The notes below the pieces were generated by a model. It had not been told where the DNA came from and searched no databases. It saw nothing but the letters and a program-made list of their open reading frames with translations. A DNA stretch of 64,000 nucleotides from contig NW_020825289.1 of the NCBI RefSeq assembly GCF_003286085.1, forward strand, positions 20,238,001 through 20,302,000, given 5' to 3'. This stretch comes from Drosophila persimilis. Its lineage: Eukaryota > Arthropoda > Insecta > Diptera > Drosophilidae. Made by a program: the position numbers and the translations under genes. Below, piece by piece: positions 24,556-35,215 of this stretch. Every line of letters begins with the position of its first letter. The first letter of the stretch is position 1.

Positions 24556-25378
24556 GTAAGTCCAAATCTGATTGCAAAAATTCTTCCTTCCTTTCTTTGT
24601 TCGTTTGGTTCTATTGCAAAATAACACGGAACATGACAGAAGGAGTTTTTCGTTTGTGGTGGAGATCCTCTCCCCTTTCTATTAATATTATTCTTAGTAA
24701 TACTAGTATACAGATTTATAGCTGGGAAACATTTTGAGTGGCTGAAAGGGATTCACAAAAAGACGTTTCGTGAGGGAAACCCCCTCTCAGAGGTCAGAGA
24801 TCTCGGGGACTTTTGAATTTGTTTGAAAAGTATCAGGGGGATCGAAAAATATTCCATCGGTAAACAAGAGGTTACCAGAAGAATACAAAAACAATATAGA
24901 AGAAATTATTGTTTTGTCATTTTTGTATGGCACAGATTTCAGATTCTGCATGAGACTAGAAAAACGACATAAACACACACGACACGCCGATTCATGGTAC
25001 CTTTGAACCGAGCATGATAATGCCAATCCGTTGATAAGGAGGCAGTTCCACTTAAAAACCGACTCAAACTGGTTTGAGTGTCTGAAGCTGAAGCGCCTGG
25101 ACTGCTCGCCAGCATTCAGACTGAACCATGTGCTATATGTGCTCGCGCTACCAGATTCGACCTTAATCGCTGATAAGACAGCATCGATGTCCGTTATACC
25201 AGTTCGAGATGATCAGGGTGCAATCCGCAAACCGGTTACAGCCGGCTGTCCTCCAACAATCGCCCAGCCCCCCTTTACAGGGTATGGGGTTTCTATTAAA
25301 CATATTACAACACGTTTTTAGCAGCTCTTTGAATTTAATGTTCACTTTTATTATGCCACGGAGTGTTATGTCACTTTG
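24556..25378. other. intergenic DNA, nothing recognised
   Basis: Mixed-composition sequence between the candidate promoter and the 3' end of the zinc-finger gene. Short open frames only. No repeat, tRNA or domain seen. Confidence 0.5.
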
Positions 25379-27307
25379 TTAACATTCCTCCAAGACGCTA
25401 AGACTGTTGGCGGCTGGAGCCTCGACAGCAGTGGTCTGATCTACACTGAAGTCCTCCCTGGCCTCGGTGGTCTTTCGCACGCTCGCTGCAATGATCGAAT
25501 CTTTTTTCCGGCCTCGCACCAAGCGCTGGAGACGGTGCTCTTCCCACTCCTTGCGATGCACTTTCTTGCGGTGGGCATGCATGTTGGCATTCGAGTTGAA
25601 GGTCTGTGTGCAATGCGGGCAGGTGTACAGAACTTCGCCCGTATGCGTTGTCAAATGCTCCTAAAAAAGACGCGAAGGTTCAAAGGCTATCAAACAGAGA
25701 AAGACGTTCCCTTGGCTTACCCGCAATTCGTTTGGTCGCTTGAAGGCCTTCTCACACATCGGACACTGGTGATTGCGGGCCGTGTTGTGGGTGTACTTGA
25801 TGTGGTGCTGATGGGCCTGGAGGCTGGGTGAAATCTTGAGGCACAGCTCGCACTGCATCGGCTGTAGGTTCTCGACAGTGTGCATCATTTTGATGTGACG
25901 CGCCAGTCCGTATTTGGTGGTTAATTTGGAGTCGCACAGATGACACTCGATGGTAGCCTGCGGAGCGCCCGTGTGCTCCTCCATGTGGCGAGCGAGAGCC
26001 TCCCGCCCACGTATGGACTTGCCGCAAACGTCGCAAATCTTTGCATATAAATTCAAGTGTACGAGCTTAAAATGCTGCTGCATGGTATATTTGGTGGGGA
26101 AGCTGCAGAATATAATAAAAGATAAATAAAAGGAAAGGAAACTCTCCTCAGGGAGACTCACGTCTTCTCGCAGTTGGTGCATTTCACCTGGCACTGCTCC
26201 TTGGGAATGTGCGTTAGCTTGTGTCGTTCGCAGACGACAGCGCTGTAGAAGCTCTTGGAACAATGATCGCACTGGTAGTGACGGCCCTGCGACTTGACGT
26301 CGTGCATTCGCATGTGGAGTTCAAGGCTTCGCCTCTGGCCCATTACGCGATCACAGATTTTGCACTTGAAGAGGTCGGGATCCTCGTGGCGTCGCAGATG
26401 ATCGACCAGTACGCCGCGCTTTCTGAACTTTCGGTTACAGCAGACGGCGTATCCACGCTGATTGTGTTTCTCTCGCACATGGACCAGCATCTCAGAGAAA
26501 CCCTCCATGGGGGCACTGCACACATGACACTGCATCTTGTAGTGTTGCCTGATGTAGTCATTGAACTCGCTAGACTTCTGAAGATTATAGACGAGGGTTT
26601 TTTTTGGCTTCTCCGCTAGCCGAACTCGGCCACGACCGCGGCCCCTTCCACGAACCTTTCGAGTGATTTTCGGTTTAGGTTCCTCAATATCATCAACTTC
26701 CGTGGCACAGCCACTGCGTGACTCAAAGTCTTGCTCCTCCTGATCCTCCAGCACATCAGCTATTGTTAGATCTGCCTCGGGGTACTCAATTTTAATCTCG
26801 TTCAAATTGATCTGTTCCAGCACGTTCTGAAATTCTTCGTCACTTGAAGCAGCCCGGGTCTTGCGGGGACGACCCCGCCTGCGCTTCACGGCAGCTGCCA
26901 CGCTTTGCACGTTCTCATCCTTTACAGTACCGCCATAAACGGCTGCAACTACTGCTGTTGGAGTGGTCTGATTCTCCGCGACGTTCTCCTCGGCCTGCTT
27001 TGTTTCCAGTTCGGTCAGGGCTTTGTGGGCATTCTCCACGGTTAAATAGAAGTTGTGAAACAGCAACAATTGTTCCCAGCATGATCCGCACACGTAGCCA
27101 TCGACAGAATCATTAAACTGCAATTCAGCGCAAAATTCATTAGAAATTTAAGTCAAGCCACAGACGGCTCATTCTGTTTTTGTTTACCCGCAACCAAAAG
27201 TGTTTTTCAATTATTTGCCTTAATCCGAGCGAGTCAGCTTCGACGGAATCGAACTTTATATTGCTAATGGCGTCGTCCACACGATGAGTGCATAGAAAGC
27301 ACGGCAT
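25379..27307 (-). CDS. ZAD / C2H2 zinc-finger protein (probable CG8388 orthologue)
   Basis: Four exons: 27307-27188, 27117-26162, 26102-25721 and 25660-25379 (579 residues). The N terminus is a ZAD domain: MPCFLC supplies the first cysteine pair and YVCGSCW the second, separated by an intron in phase 0. An AT-hook-like motif ([12 protein letters not shown]) and an RG-rich run ([12 protein letters not shown]) follow in the linker. The C-terminal half carries about ten C2H2 fingers, for example [21 protein letters not shown] and [21 protein letters not shown]. One finger (CTNCEKTFPTKYTM) is split exactly by an intron, which confirms that junction. ZAD proteins are insect nuclear DNA-binding factors that dimerise through the ZAD. 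The CG assignment rests on neighbours and remembered gene order. Confidence 0.9.
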
Positions 27308-27643
27308 TGTGATTCTAATTGCCAATAATTAACGAAAATGTGGTACAAAGTTTTTTATTAAACTAAAAAAAATGGCACAGCTGATTGATACTGTCACTGA
27401 ATTGTTGAATATAGTGAGACCGTATGTCAAAATCAGAAAAAAACCTGGCGTGTGACCGAGAGAAATATATGTATGCATTTCTTAGGTTTTGTAATAGTAA
27501 TAAATTGACTAGTTCTAATCAGCTCCATAGGTAATGAAGCTATGGGTTCAAGATCAGTAACTTTTACTTTTCATATTAATTATGTTGCGAATTTGATTGC
27601 CCAAGAACATAAACAAAACAACTAAAATAAGGTAGATGTCTTA

Positions 27644-27875
27644 TGGCCCTATGACACTAGACTTTGCTAACTTTGCTGTGAAAAGAGAGACAGCATGAGA
27701 GACAAAACGCAAAATTAGTGTTCATAGGTCCTCTCAACACGTCATTCGAAGAATTAAGAGACTTTCTGTGACAAAATGATGATGATGTGACAGCAAAATT
27801 GGATCTGAAAAGTGTTACAGATCTGTCTCTGTTTTTGGAGGTGGTCAGTTAGCAAACTCTAATGTCATAGGGCTA
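27644..27875. mobile_element. 232-bp MITE with 29-bp terminal inverted repeats and TTA target duplication
   Basis: The left end begins TGGCCCTATGACACTAGACT and continues TTGCTAACT. The reverse complement of the right end begins TAGCCCTATGACATTAGAGT and continues TTGCTAACT, giving 26 of 29 matches. TTA flanks both ends (27641-27643 and 27876-27878). There is no coding capacity. A 3-bp TTA duplication is typical of PIF/Harbinger elements, so this is probably a non-autonomous relative. The family name is unknown to me. Confidence 0.75.
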
Positions 27876-27878
27876 TTA

Positions 27879-28214
27879 GTATATTTGTTGGCTTGCGAAT
27901 TAGGTCATACTAATGCCAAACTGAAAATGTCGCTACTTTGGGATTAATTTAAGCAATTTAATTTAATTTGTTAATACGCCGAGCTTTGTTTACGCAATGG
28001 CCACGCAGTTTATGAGCAATGAACACACAAATCATTCACCTTCAGGCGAATAGACGTGTAAGTCCGATTCAGATCAGATGGACTGCTTATCTGAACGCTC
28101 TATCAATGCCATAAACAAGACAAACGTTTTTCATATATGCTTATCTTCACTGTTTTCGTATTTTCAGCTGCTAAAGCCATTATATTAGCCAACTCGGAGA
28201 GAATTTAGCCAGAG
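27879..28214. promoter_or_regulatory. 5' region of the first monocarboxylate-type transporter gene
   Basis: Between the MITE and the start codon at 28215. It may contain a 5' UTR intron, since the sequence just before 28170 reads like an acceptor (TTTTCAG). No TATA or DRE box seen. Confidence 0.35.
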
Positions 28215-29767
28215 ATGGATGTGCAGACAAGCCGTGTTGTTCCAGACGGTGGCTGGGGATGGGTTGTGGTGGCAGCTGTGGCCGTCATCAATGTAAGCAA
28301 TCGTCAACTGCGTTTTAGAATTTAAAATAAACTAATCCATTGTTCGTTCTTCGCCTTCACAGATGACGAATCAGTCCATATTGTCCGTATTTGGGCAACT
28401 TTTTGTGGGGGAGCTGCGTCGGATGAATGAGGACACCTTTACATCGGCGCTGATTACGAATTTAAACAGCTTGGCCTTGAACTTCTCGGGCTTGTTCGTT
28501 GGGCCGGCTATCAAGAGCTTTAAGCCGCGCAATGTGGCAGCCACCGGTTGCGTTTTGGTCTCCTTTGGCCTGGCGCTGTGCTCGTTTGCTACAGAGAGTT
28601 GGCATTTTATCGTCGGCTACAGCTTCTTTGTGGGCTTCGGCCTGGGACTTATTTCGCCTTCCACATTTATGGCCATCAATTCCTACTTCAGCAACAAGCG
28701 GGGCCGTGCCGTGGGCGTCTCCCTGGCTGGTGCTGGCGTTGGACAAGTGCTCATACCTCACGTTGTACGATATTTCCTGGATAACCACGGCTTTCGTTTT
28801 GCAGTCCTGGCTATGTCTGCGCTTTCCCTGACCGGGGTACGTCTTTAACGACAAATTTAATCCAATCGTAAATTAAATCCAATTATACTCTTCGTTCTAG
28901 CTCTTTGGTGCCATGTTTTTGAAACCCCTGCATCCTCCCGTCAAACACAATAACCGCCGACACATTCGCCTTTTGGCCGAAACGGATGGGGAGAAGGGAC
29001 AAACGAGCCCCTTGCAGATTGTCGTTGTAGCGACCCAAAGCAAGATGGATGAAGCCCATTTAAAGAGCGAGTCCCTGTGCCGACGAATGGGTAACCGCTT
29101 GGTCCAAGCCATGGACTTGGAACTCCTTAAGGACGGTGTGTTCTGGAGCATCATTGTTGGCATGGCGCTGGTCTACACGGCCACCATCAACTTTACCATG
29201 ATCTATCCCGACTTTCTCGGCCAGACAGCTGGTCTGAATAGCACAGCGGTGGCCTTCTGCATGTCCGTGGTGGCTGGTGCCGATATCGTATGTCGCCTGC
29301 TGCTGCCCTGCATTACAGATCACCTGAGGATACCCTACCGAGTGGTGTTCCTGCTCGGTACTGCTGGCCTACTCTTTGCACGTCTCGTGCTGGCGGAGAG
29401 TCAAGACCTGGGCGTCATAATTGCCATGTCCATACTGATGGGAATGATGAAGTCTGCCACGGTGATCAACAACAATCTCACCATATCGGCGCACTGTCGC
29501 TCGGATAAGTTGGCCGGCGGACTTGGGCTGAGCATGATGTCAAAGGGCGTGATTGTCATAACAGTGGGACAACTGCTTGGATGGGTACGCGACTACGCCG
29601 ACTCTTATGTCATCTGCCTGTACGCCCAGATATTGCTCCTGCTAGTAGTGGTCCTGGCCTGGGCACCGGAGATTTATTACCGTTTCCGCATGCAGAAACG
29701 TACCTCCTCCAAGTCCATGGAGACTACACTTGATGCCGCCGAAGAGGGTGCCAAACTGAACTCTTGA
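28215..29767 (+). CDS. SLC16-like monocarboxylate transporter (probable CG8389 orthologue)
   Basis: Three exons: 28215-28292, 28363-28836 and 28901-29767, all joined in phase 0 (472 residues). It opens with the SLC16 signature PDGGWGWVVV in the first transmembrane helix. About twelve hydrophobic segments follow, with a central hydrophilic loop of roughly 70 residues (about 190-260) as in the MCT branch of the major facilitator superfamily. Family members move lactate, pyruvate, ketone bodies or other small acids with protons across the plasma membrane. The substrate cannot be read from sequence. A second member of the family lies at 43.2 kb. Confidence 0.9.
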
Positions 29768-29817
29768 ATCTCGTGGGATTGGTCTAGGATAGGGGATGGG
29801 GCATTTATGATGTGATA

Positions 29818-29888
29818 ATCGACGCTTTGAAATAGCTTCGAAAGTGAGCCACTCTTTGTGTGCCCTGGTGGCTATTCAAAGCGTCGAT
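29818..29888. other. 18-bp hairpin downstream of the transporter
   Basis: ATCGACGCTTTGAAATAGC at 29818-29836 and GCTATTCAAAGCGTCGAT at 29871-29888 are complementary over 18 pairs with a single-base bulge, around a 34-nt loop. It lies about 50 bp after the stop, probably in the 3' UTR. Confidence 0.65.
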
Positions 29889-30138
29889 GGATGGATAGTA
29901 TTCGGGTTGTGAGCATAGACCAGTGCCATGTGCGCTATGTATTAGGATTAAGGCTTTTTCGACTATTTATTATATTACCATGTAGCACTCAGAGACTTAT
30001 CTTTTGTACTGCCGCAAGAGCCAAAACAAAAACACAAATATAATTACATATGACAAAAACCAAATTTTATTTTTCTGACGACCGTTTTCAACGCCTTCAA
30101 AGCAGATCTAACTTTAATTTTCAATCCATTCTATTCGA

Positions 30139-30937
30139 TTATTGGGCGAGAATAGCACTGCTGCCAGTGCCCGATATCTCGGACTCGCCCGATTCGGTGT
30201 TATAGAACAGACGACGCTCCACACCCTCCTTGGTGATAATGCCAACGCGCACCACACCGCCAGAGCTTCCATCATGATAGATGGCATGTTGAACCGCTAA
30301 GAGGGTGAAATATGATTAATTCCAATTCGTATGGAAGTCCTACGCTGCTTACCTGTCTTGACAAATTTCACACACTCCTCTTTGCTCATACCCTCGTGGA
30401 AATGCTCTCGGACGTAGCCGTAAATGAAACTGGATCCCGATCCGCCAATGGTGCAGGGCTCGCGGGTAAGCATGCCACCCAACGGGATACTAAACACTTG
30501 ACCACCGCGCTGCTCATCCCAGCCAGCAACAATGATTCCAGCTAGCAGGGAGTCGCGATAGTTGTAGCAGTAGTTACGGAACTCTGAGGCAGCCTCAAAG
30601 ACCAGGGCATCCTTGCTGGTCTGGTTCTCGTGATAGTTCAACGAGTAGGCCACAATATCTGCGATGGCCTGGGTATCGGCGGCAGAGCCACTACGGCAGC
30701 AGTAAATTTTGTCTGTGATGCGAGTCAGCTTGTCGGTGACACGATTGGCCACATACGGTCCGGAGCTGGTACGGGAATCAGCTCCAATCACAACTCCTCC
30801 GTCGAATTCGACGGCCATGATTGTGGTCTGCAAATGTTTGAAGGAACGTTAAGTTATCACGAGCCTTGGGTTAAACTCGGGTTGCTACTTACGCCAGTGC
30901 TGACGGGTGTATCGGTAAAGTCCATCTCGTAAACCAT
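30139..30937 (-). CDS. Prosbeta1: 20S proteasome subunit beta1 (caspase-like)
   Basis: Three exons: 30937-30893, 30827-30353 and 30296-30139 (225 residues). The first exon encodes exactly a 15-residue propeptide ending in Gly. Autocleavage of STG|TTIMAV leaves Thr1 as the nucleophile. Counting from that Thr, the catalytic partners Asp17 (GADSR) and Lys33 (TDK) are in place, and Arg45 (CCRSGSAAD) supplies the basic S1 pocket that gives the subunit its cleavage after acidic residues. It assembles into both beta rings of the 20S core. It is head to head with Rrp42, 201 bp between start codons, with a DRE between them. Confidence 0.97.
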
Positions 30938-31078
30938 TTTTGTTGTTTATCTAGTTCTTACAGTTCAATTTACAATTCAATTCTTTTTGTAGAAAAAGCG
31001 GCACGAAATGACTGGCTTGTTTTTGACAAGTGGTGCTAGATGTGCGATAGTCACGCGCGATAGCTATTTACTTACGGC

Positions 31079-31086
31079 TATCGATA
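31079..31086. promoter_or_regulatory. DRE (TATCGATA) in the Prosbeta1/Rrp42 bidirectional promoter
   Basis: A perfect DREF-binding palindrome inside CTATCGATAG, 142 bp from the Prosbeta1 start and 53 bp from the Rrp42 start. Further CGATAG half sites lie at about 31045 and 31058. DREs are common at fly housekeeping genes. Confidence 0.7.
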
Positions 31087-31138
31087 GCAGCAGTGGCACA
31101 TGCTTGTTTTGGTTGAGTTTTAAAATAATTTTTTGATT

Positions 31139-32253
31139 ATGGCGTACGTTGCACTTAGCGAAGCCGAGAAAACGTTTATATTGCATGGCGTAGAGGTAGG
31201 TTACGACCAGCAGTAATGGGCCCTGTAATTAATGTGAATGGTCCTATGCCAGGAGGATTTTCGCTGCGATGGGCGGTCTCGTCGGGATTACCGGCCCATG
31301 GAGCTGGAGACTGGGCTGGTGAGCAATGCGAGTGGATCGGCTCGTCTCCGCTTAGCCAACACGGACATCCTCGTGGGCATCAAGACAGAAATCGATGTGC
31401 CCGATCCCTTGACTCCGGAATTCGGTAAACTCGAGTTCTTTGTGGATTGGTACGTTCAGCTATAGCTTTGCTATACTCCGACTGCATTATAAATCTGTTA
31501 TCTTTCCAGCTCTGCTAATGCCACGCCAGAGTTTGAGGGTCGCGGCGGCTCAGACCTGGCCCAGGAGCTAGTGCTCGCTCTGGAAAATGCCTACGAATCC
31601 CCTTTAGCCTTTGACTATCGCACATTGTGCCTTATACCGGGTCAGCAGTGCTGGAAGCTCTATATTGACATCTTGGTATGTAAATGCTGGTTCCCCATGT
31701 CCTTGTTTTATGCAGCTTTTATTTGTAGATACTCGAGTGCGGTGGAAATCTTCACGACGCCGTTTCCCTGGCCGCCAAGGCAGCGTTGCACAACACAAAA
31801 CTGCCGCGAGTAACTGCCTCCCTATTGGATGCCGGCGTCACGGATCTCATTATATCAGACAATCCGTACGACTGCACACGACTAACCATTGATACGGTTC
31901 CCCTGCTGGTCACTGTGTGCAAAATCGGCGACTATTGCCTTGTTGATCCCTCAGCGGAGGAGGAGGCTTGCAGCACTGTCAGCATAGTTGTATCCGTATC
32001 GATGCGGAATGGAGAAGGTAAGATGCAGACTAGCCCAATCCTAGGAAACTCTTGCTAATAAATACTGGCAGCCTTCCTTTCCGGCTCCCACATGACTGGC
32101 GGCGGCGCTATGCACAGAGATACCATGCGCAATTGCCTGAATCTCGGCCTGTCGATTGGCGAACAACTAAACACGCTGCTCGCAAAGGTGCTGAAGCAGG
32201 AGGAGGAGCGCGTGGGACCTAAGCGGCCCAAGACGGTTGGATTTCTTAAATAA
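31139..32253 (+). CDS. Rrp42: exosome complex subunit Rrp42
   Basis: Five exons: 31139-31195, 31253-31449, 31510-31675, 31729-32017 and 32072-32253 (296 residues). The RNase PH fold is clear: RCDGRSRRDYRPMELETG near the N terminus, ANTDILVGIKTEIDVPDP, ECGGNLHDAVSLAAKAAL and GGGAMHRDT near the C terminus. Rrp42 (EXOSC7 type) is one of six RNase PH-like ring subunits of the 3'-5' RNA exosome in nucleus and cytoplasm. The animal ring is structural and not catalytic. It is convergent with EMC7, with only 108 bp between stops. Confidence 0.95.
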
Positions 32254-32361
32254 AAAATCGTTGAATTGGTATGAAAATGTTGTATTTTGCTCGAACTGAC
32301 ATTGACTATTACTCGAGTGCGGGCTGGCTCTTTAAACTTATATTTAATTCAACATGAACAC

Positions 32362-33289
32362 TTATTGATCTTTACGCTTCTTCGTCTGCCTGCTGGCTGG
32401 AAGCGGCTTCTTCTCCTTGGGCTCGGGCTGTTTACCCGTCAGAAATGAGGTCAACATTTCGCTGATCTCGGGCATATCGTTGGTCATCTGTAAAGCAATT
32501 CGATTGCATCAGTAATATCAATTTGAACATTGCATTTTAGTTACCTTGGGAAACTGCAAGTTGTCAATCTCTTTCTTAGTTTCGGGGTCGTTGATCATCT
32601 TGGGCAGCACCAGCATGAGCAGCAAAGGAAGAACCATCATCAGCACCATGGGGCTGAACATAAAGTCGGTTATCTGCAGGAAAATATAAATAAAATAAAA
32701 TATATGGTTCTGTTCAAGTCTGGCCTTTATCGCTTCCCACCTTCCACTGCTCTCGTGCCTGGAAATACTTGAATGGCATCAGTGGCTTCATTCTCAGAGG
32801 GTAGGCCACCTGCATGATTTGCGCTGGCTGGACAAAGTTCACCTTGCGCGCACGGAACTTTCCCTTGGGATTGATTTCCACACGAACCTAAAAAGATATT
32901 GTATTGGACTCGTTACAGTATGGAATGTCTATTAGGTTTACAGGTACAGTAGTACTTACAGGCTCGTAGAACACGTCAGGATGATGCACGTCCAGCACAT
33001 AGCTGCCGGAAGGAACTCCGCTGATGATGAACTGGCCATCTTCGCGCACGAAACCCTTGTACTCGCCATCATTGATGGTTATTGTCACATCCACTTGCCA
33101 TTTATTCTCATCTTTATTTAGGGCACCGCCTGCACCTTGCCCTGGTCCCAGAATAGTGTCTGGTGGAGAAACTCGGCCTTCGATTGTGTACAGCCCTGAG
33201 ACCTCATCCACCAGCTCGTCCTGGCCAATAACGATTTCGCAGCTGCTCAACGCAACGAACGTTGCAATAATAAGCAACTTAAACCACAT
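32362..33289 (-). CDS. EMC7: ER membrane protein complex subunit 7
   Basis: Four exons: 33289-32960, 32887-32741, 32673-32545 and 32487-32362, all in phase 0 (243 residues, normal for EMC7). It has a signal peptide (MWFKLLIIATFVALSSC), a lumenal carboxypeptidase-regulatory-like beta sandwich (IEGRVSPPD, GFVREDGQFIISGVPSGSYV) and the EMC7 signature FRARKVNFVQP...YPLRMKPL. One membrane span follows (MFSPMVLMMVLPLLLMLVLP), then a short Lys-rich cytoplasmic tail. EMC7 is a lumenal-cap subunit of the complex that inserts tail-anchored and multipass proteins into the ER membrane. Confidence 0.95.
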
Positions 33290-33353
33290 TTTCTACTTAA
33301 TTAATATTTTTTTCTCATAAAACTTTGTCGCAGGGTTGTCAGCTAGAGTGGAG

Positions 33354-33388
33354 AAACATCGATGTTAACATTGATGTCATCGATGTTT
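33354..33388. promoter_or_regulatory. inverted repeat of ATCGATG boxes upstream of EMC7
   Basis: AAACATCGATG and its exact complement CATCGATGTTT form 11-bp arms around a 13-bp centre that holds a third, imperfect copy (ATTGATGT). It lies 65 bp upstream of the EMC7 start codon. It may bind a dimeric factor. ATCGAT is the DRE core, but the flanks do not match the full DRE. Confidence 0.45.
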
Positions 33389-33602
33389 TAGATTACCACT
33401 AGCAGCATGTTATAGGCTATATTTCCACTATTATTAAACTGTTTGAGCTAATGATAAAATTAGTTTAAAGTACTTGCTTGAAGGATTTTTTTTTATTTTC
33501 CCTCAGCCAAATTTATGACACTACTAGTAATAAGTGGTGATAGTTGGGATGACAGGGATAAATCGAAAAAGCAACCATAACTAAACTTTTTCCCACCTCT
33601 AG

Positions 33603-33745
33603 AAGACCCACTTACGCTCCTTTATTTAAAAAGGATAAAATTTAAGTTAAACCGCGGAATAAATAACCAATAGATCTTGTTGTAGATCCATCCTATCCTT
33701 CATCTTGACTTAAAAAAATCACGATATGGTTCTCATAAGCTGCGC
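33603..33745 (+). repeat. dispersed repeat, copy 3
   Basis: Related to the copies at 16.5 and 51.5 kb: CCCACTTACGCTCCTTTATT, then AAAGGATAA, then GTTAAACCGCGGAA (shared with 51.5 kb), then ATCCTTCATCTTGACTTAAA, ATCACGATAT and TAAGCTGCGC (shared with 16.6 kb). It lies between EMC7 and the 3' end of the XRCC2-like gene. Confidence 0.55.
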
Positions 33746-33809
33746 AATTCCTTGATTTTAATATTTAATATAATTAAAATATTAATTTTTTAATATCTAT
33801 CACACGATT

Positions 33810-34589
33810 TCACACATTGTCTTTAAACGAAATTGGCTTGCCATTCAGTGTATGCTTCCCGCGATTTTTGGTTAATTTTACAGAATAGTTAATTTTCATA
33901 GTCAGTCCTGAATCTCCATATCTGTTCTCCAGAAAACTGCTGTCCACCGTGTACATGCCGCAAACAAAAGCATCCTTGCAGGCCTGTCCTAGTCTTGTCT
34001 GCCACTGCTTGTAATACCTGTATTTGCTGAGTTTTTCTTTCTTAGTGCGAAAGTCTAGCCAGTAGAACTCACTCAGAGTATCCAAGGCAATCAGTTCGAT
34101 ATTCTGGCCTGCCACATGGGACCACTTAGCTTGTCTGAGGCTGTTTATCACGTCTTCGGTTGAGAAGCAATTAATGAACTTAACTTTACGGGCACATTCC
34201 TTCGATATCTCCGCCTGTTCGGCCTCAGTGGGTACATCCTCCAATCCAGATCCAGTCCAATCCCGCAGCTCTACTCTGACGGCTTCTTCCAATGACTCCG
34301 TATTAACTTTGTGGCTGAGACTGATTAATGCGACGCTCCATTGCCTGCCTCCGTACTTGTAGGGAGCCAAGCAGTGCGCTATTAGCTTCTGCATCACAAG
34401 ACTCTTACCGCTATTGCTTGGCCCCGAGATTTCAACTAGAGTCCCGTCCTCAAAGCCGCATTTGCCAAACACTTCGAAATGCAGCTGCTTAGAAGTCGAT
34501 TTCCAATATTCCATTTGATTTGATTTGGGTAGTGTCTGGCTAACTAAATCGTTTAGTTTCGCCCACGTAATTTTAGGCCATTGATGCAA
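33810..34589 (-). CDS. Xrcc2: XRCC2-like RAD51 paralogue, start codon unresolved
   Basis: A single frame of 259 codons. Walker A is GPSNSGKS and Walker B is IELIALDTLSEFYWLD, which matches the characteristic LDSLSAFYWID of XRCC2 better than other RAD51 paralogues. XRCC2 proteins assist homologous recombination and meiotic repair as part of RAD51-paralogue complexes. The frame opens before the first methionine: codons 1-25 (HQWPKITWAKLNDLVSQ region) look coding, but the first codon is TTG and no in-frame ATG lies between it and an upstream TAA. Either a short 5' exon exists, a TTG start is used, or translation starts at the ATG at 34514 (234 residues). A decayed copy of this 5' segment lies at 35.0-35.2 kb. 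Confidence 0.78.
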   Translation of the reverse strand: MHQWPKITWAKLNDLVSQTLPKSNQMEYWKSTSKQLHFEVFGKCGFEDGTLVEISGPSNSGKSLVMQKLIAHCLAPYKYGGRQWSVALISLSHKVNTESLEEAVRVELRDWTGSGLEDVPTEAEQAEISKECARKVKFINCFSTEDVINSLRQAKWSHVAGQNIELIALDTLSEFYWLDFRTKKEKLSKYRYYKQWQTRLGQACKDAFVCGMYTVDSSFLENRYGDSGLTMKINYSVKLTKNRGKHTLNGKPISFKDNV

Positions 34590-34984
34590 ATATTTTCTAG
34601 TTAACGGGCGTATTCTTAGTACTTGCTTTTATTGTATTTTGACTAAAACAAGGCTTAAACAAAATAATTCAACAGAAAAACAGCAGTGTTGCTGGTATTT
34701 GAAGACAGGATGCGTGTATAGGCCTTTGTACACCCTATTTCGATAATTTTATATGAAGATAAAACGTAATTTATAAAGACCTTTTCTCAAATTGATATTC
34801 TTTAGACATATTCATGAATATTCTTAGTATCTTGTATATATTTATCTCGATCCTGATGCCTACGGAGCCTGGGGTGACAAACATATTCACAATTCTATAA
34901 CATCCATTTCCCCCAGGGTATGTGTGCATGGAATGGGATTCATTGTTGTCAACCGGTTATGACGACTAATTCCTGGTTATTCTT

Positions 34985-35215
34985 TCTTCCGTCGAATATT
35001 ACCATCTATATAGATCTTTCAGCCCTGCCCACATAATTCTATACGATTGATGAATCAATTCTCTACTTGACTGGCTTATTTTAAACACTTTCTTGTATTG
35101 GATTTTCCCTAAAAAAAGGTTTTAGCGAAAAAGGTCAAACAAAAAAAACATAAGTGTAGAATAGTATTATGAAATACGGGCGTGGTTCAGCACTGGTCTA
35201 GGCCTTTCGATGATC
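34985..35215 (-). pseudogene. decayed duplicate of the 5' part of the XRCC2-like gene
   Basis: Read on the minus strand, this segment encodes HQSYRIMWAGLKDLYRW in one frame before a stop, against HQWPKITWAKLNDLVSQ in the intact gene. Nucleotide similarity continues through GCCCACRTAATT, ATTGATG and TCTA.TT.AC, and then on the far side through a shared region ending in TAGGCCTTT (34715 and 35200). No recombinase core was found beyond it. It seems a partial tandem duplication, now broken. Confidence 0.5.
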
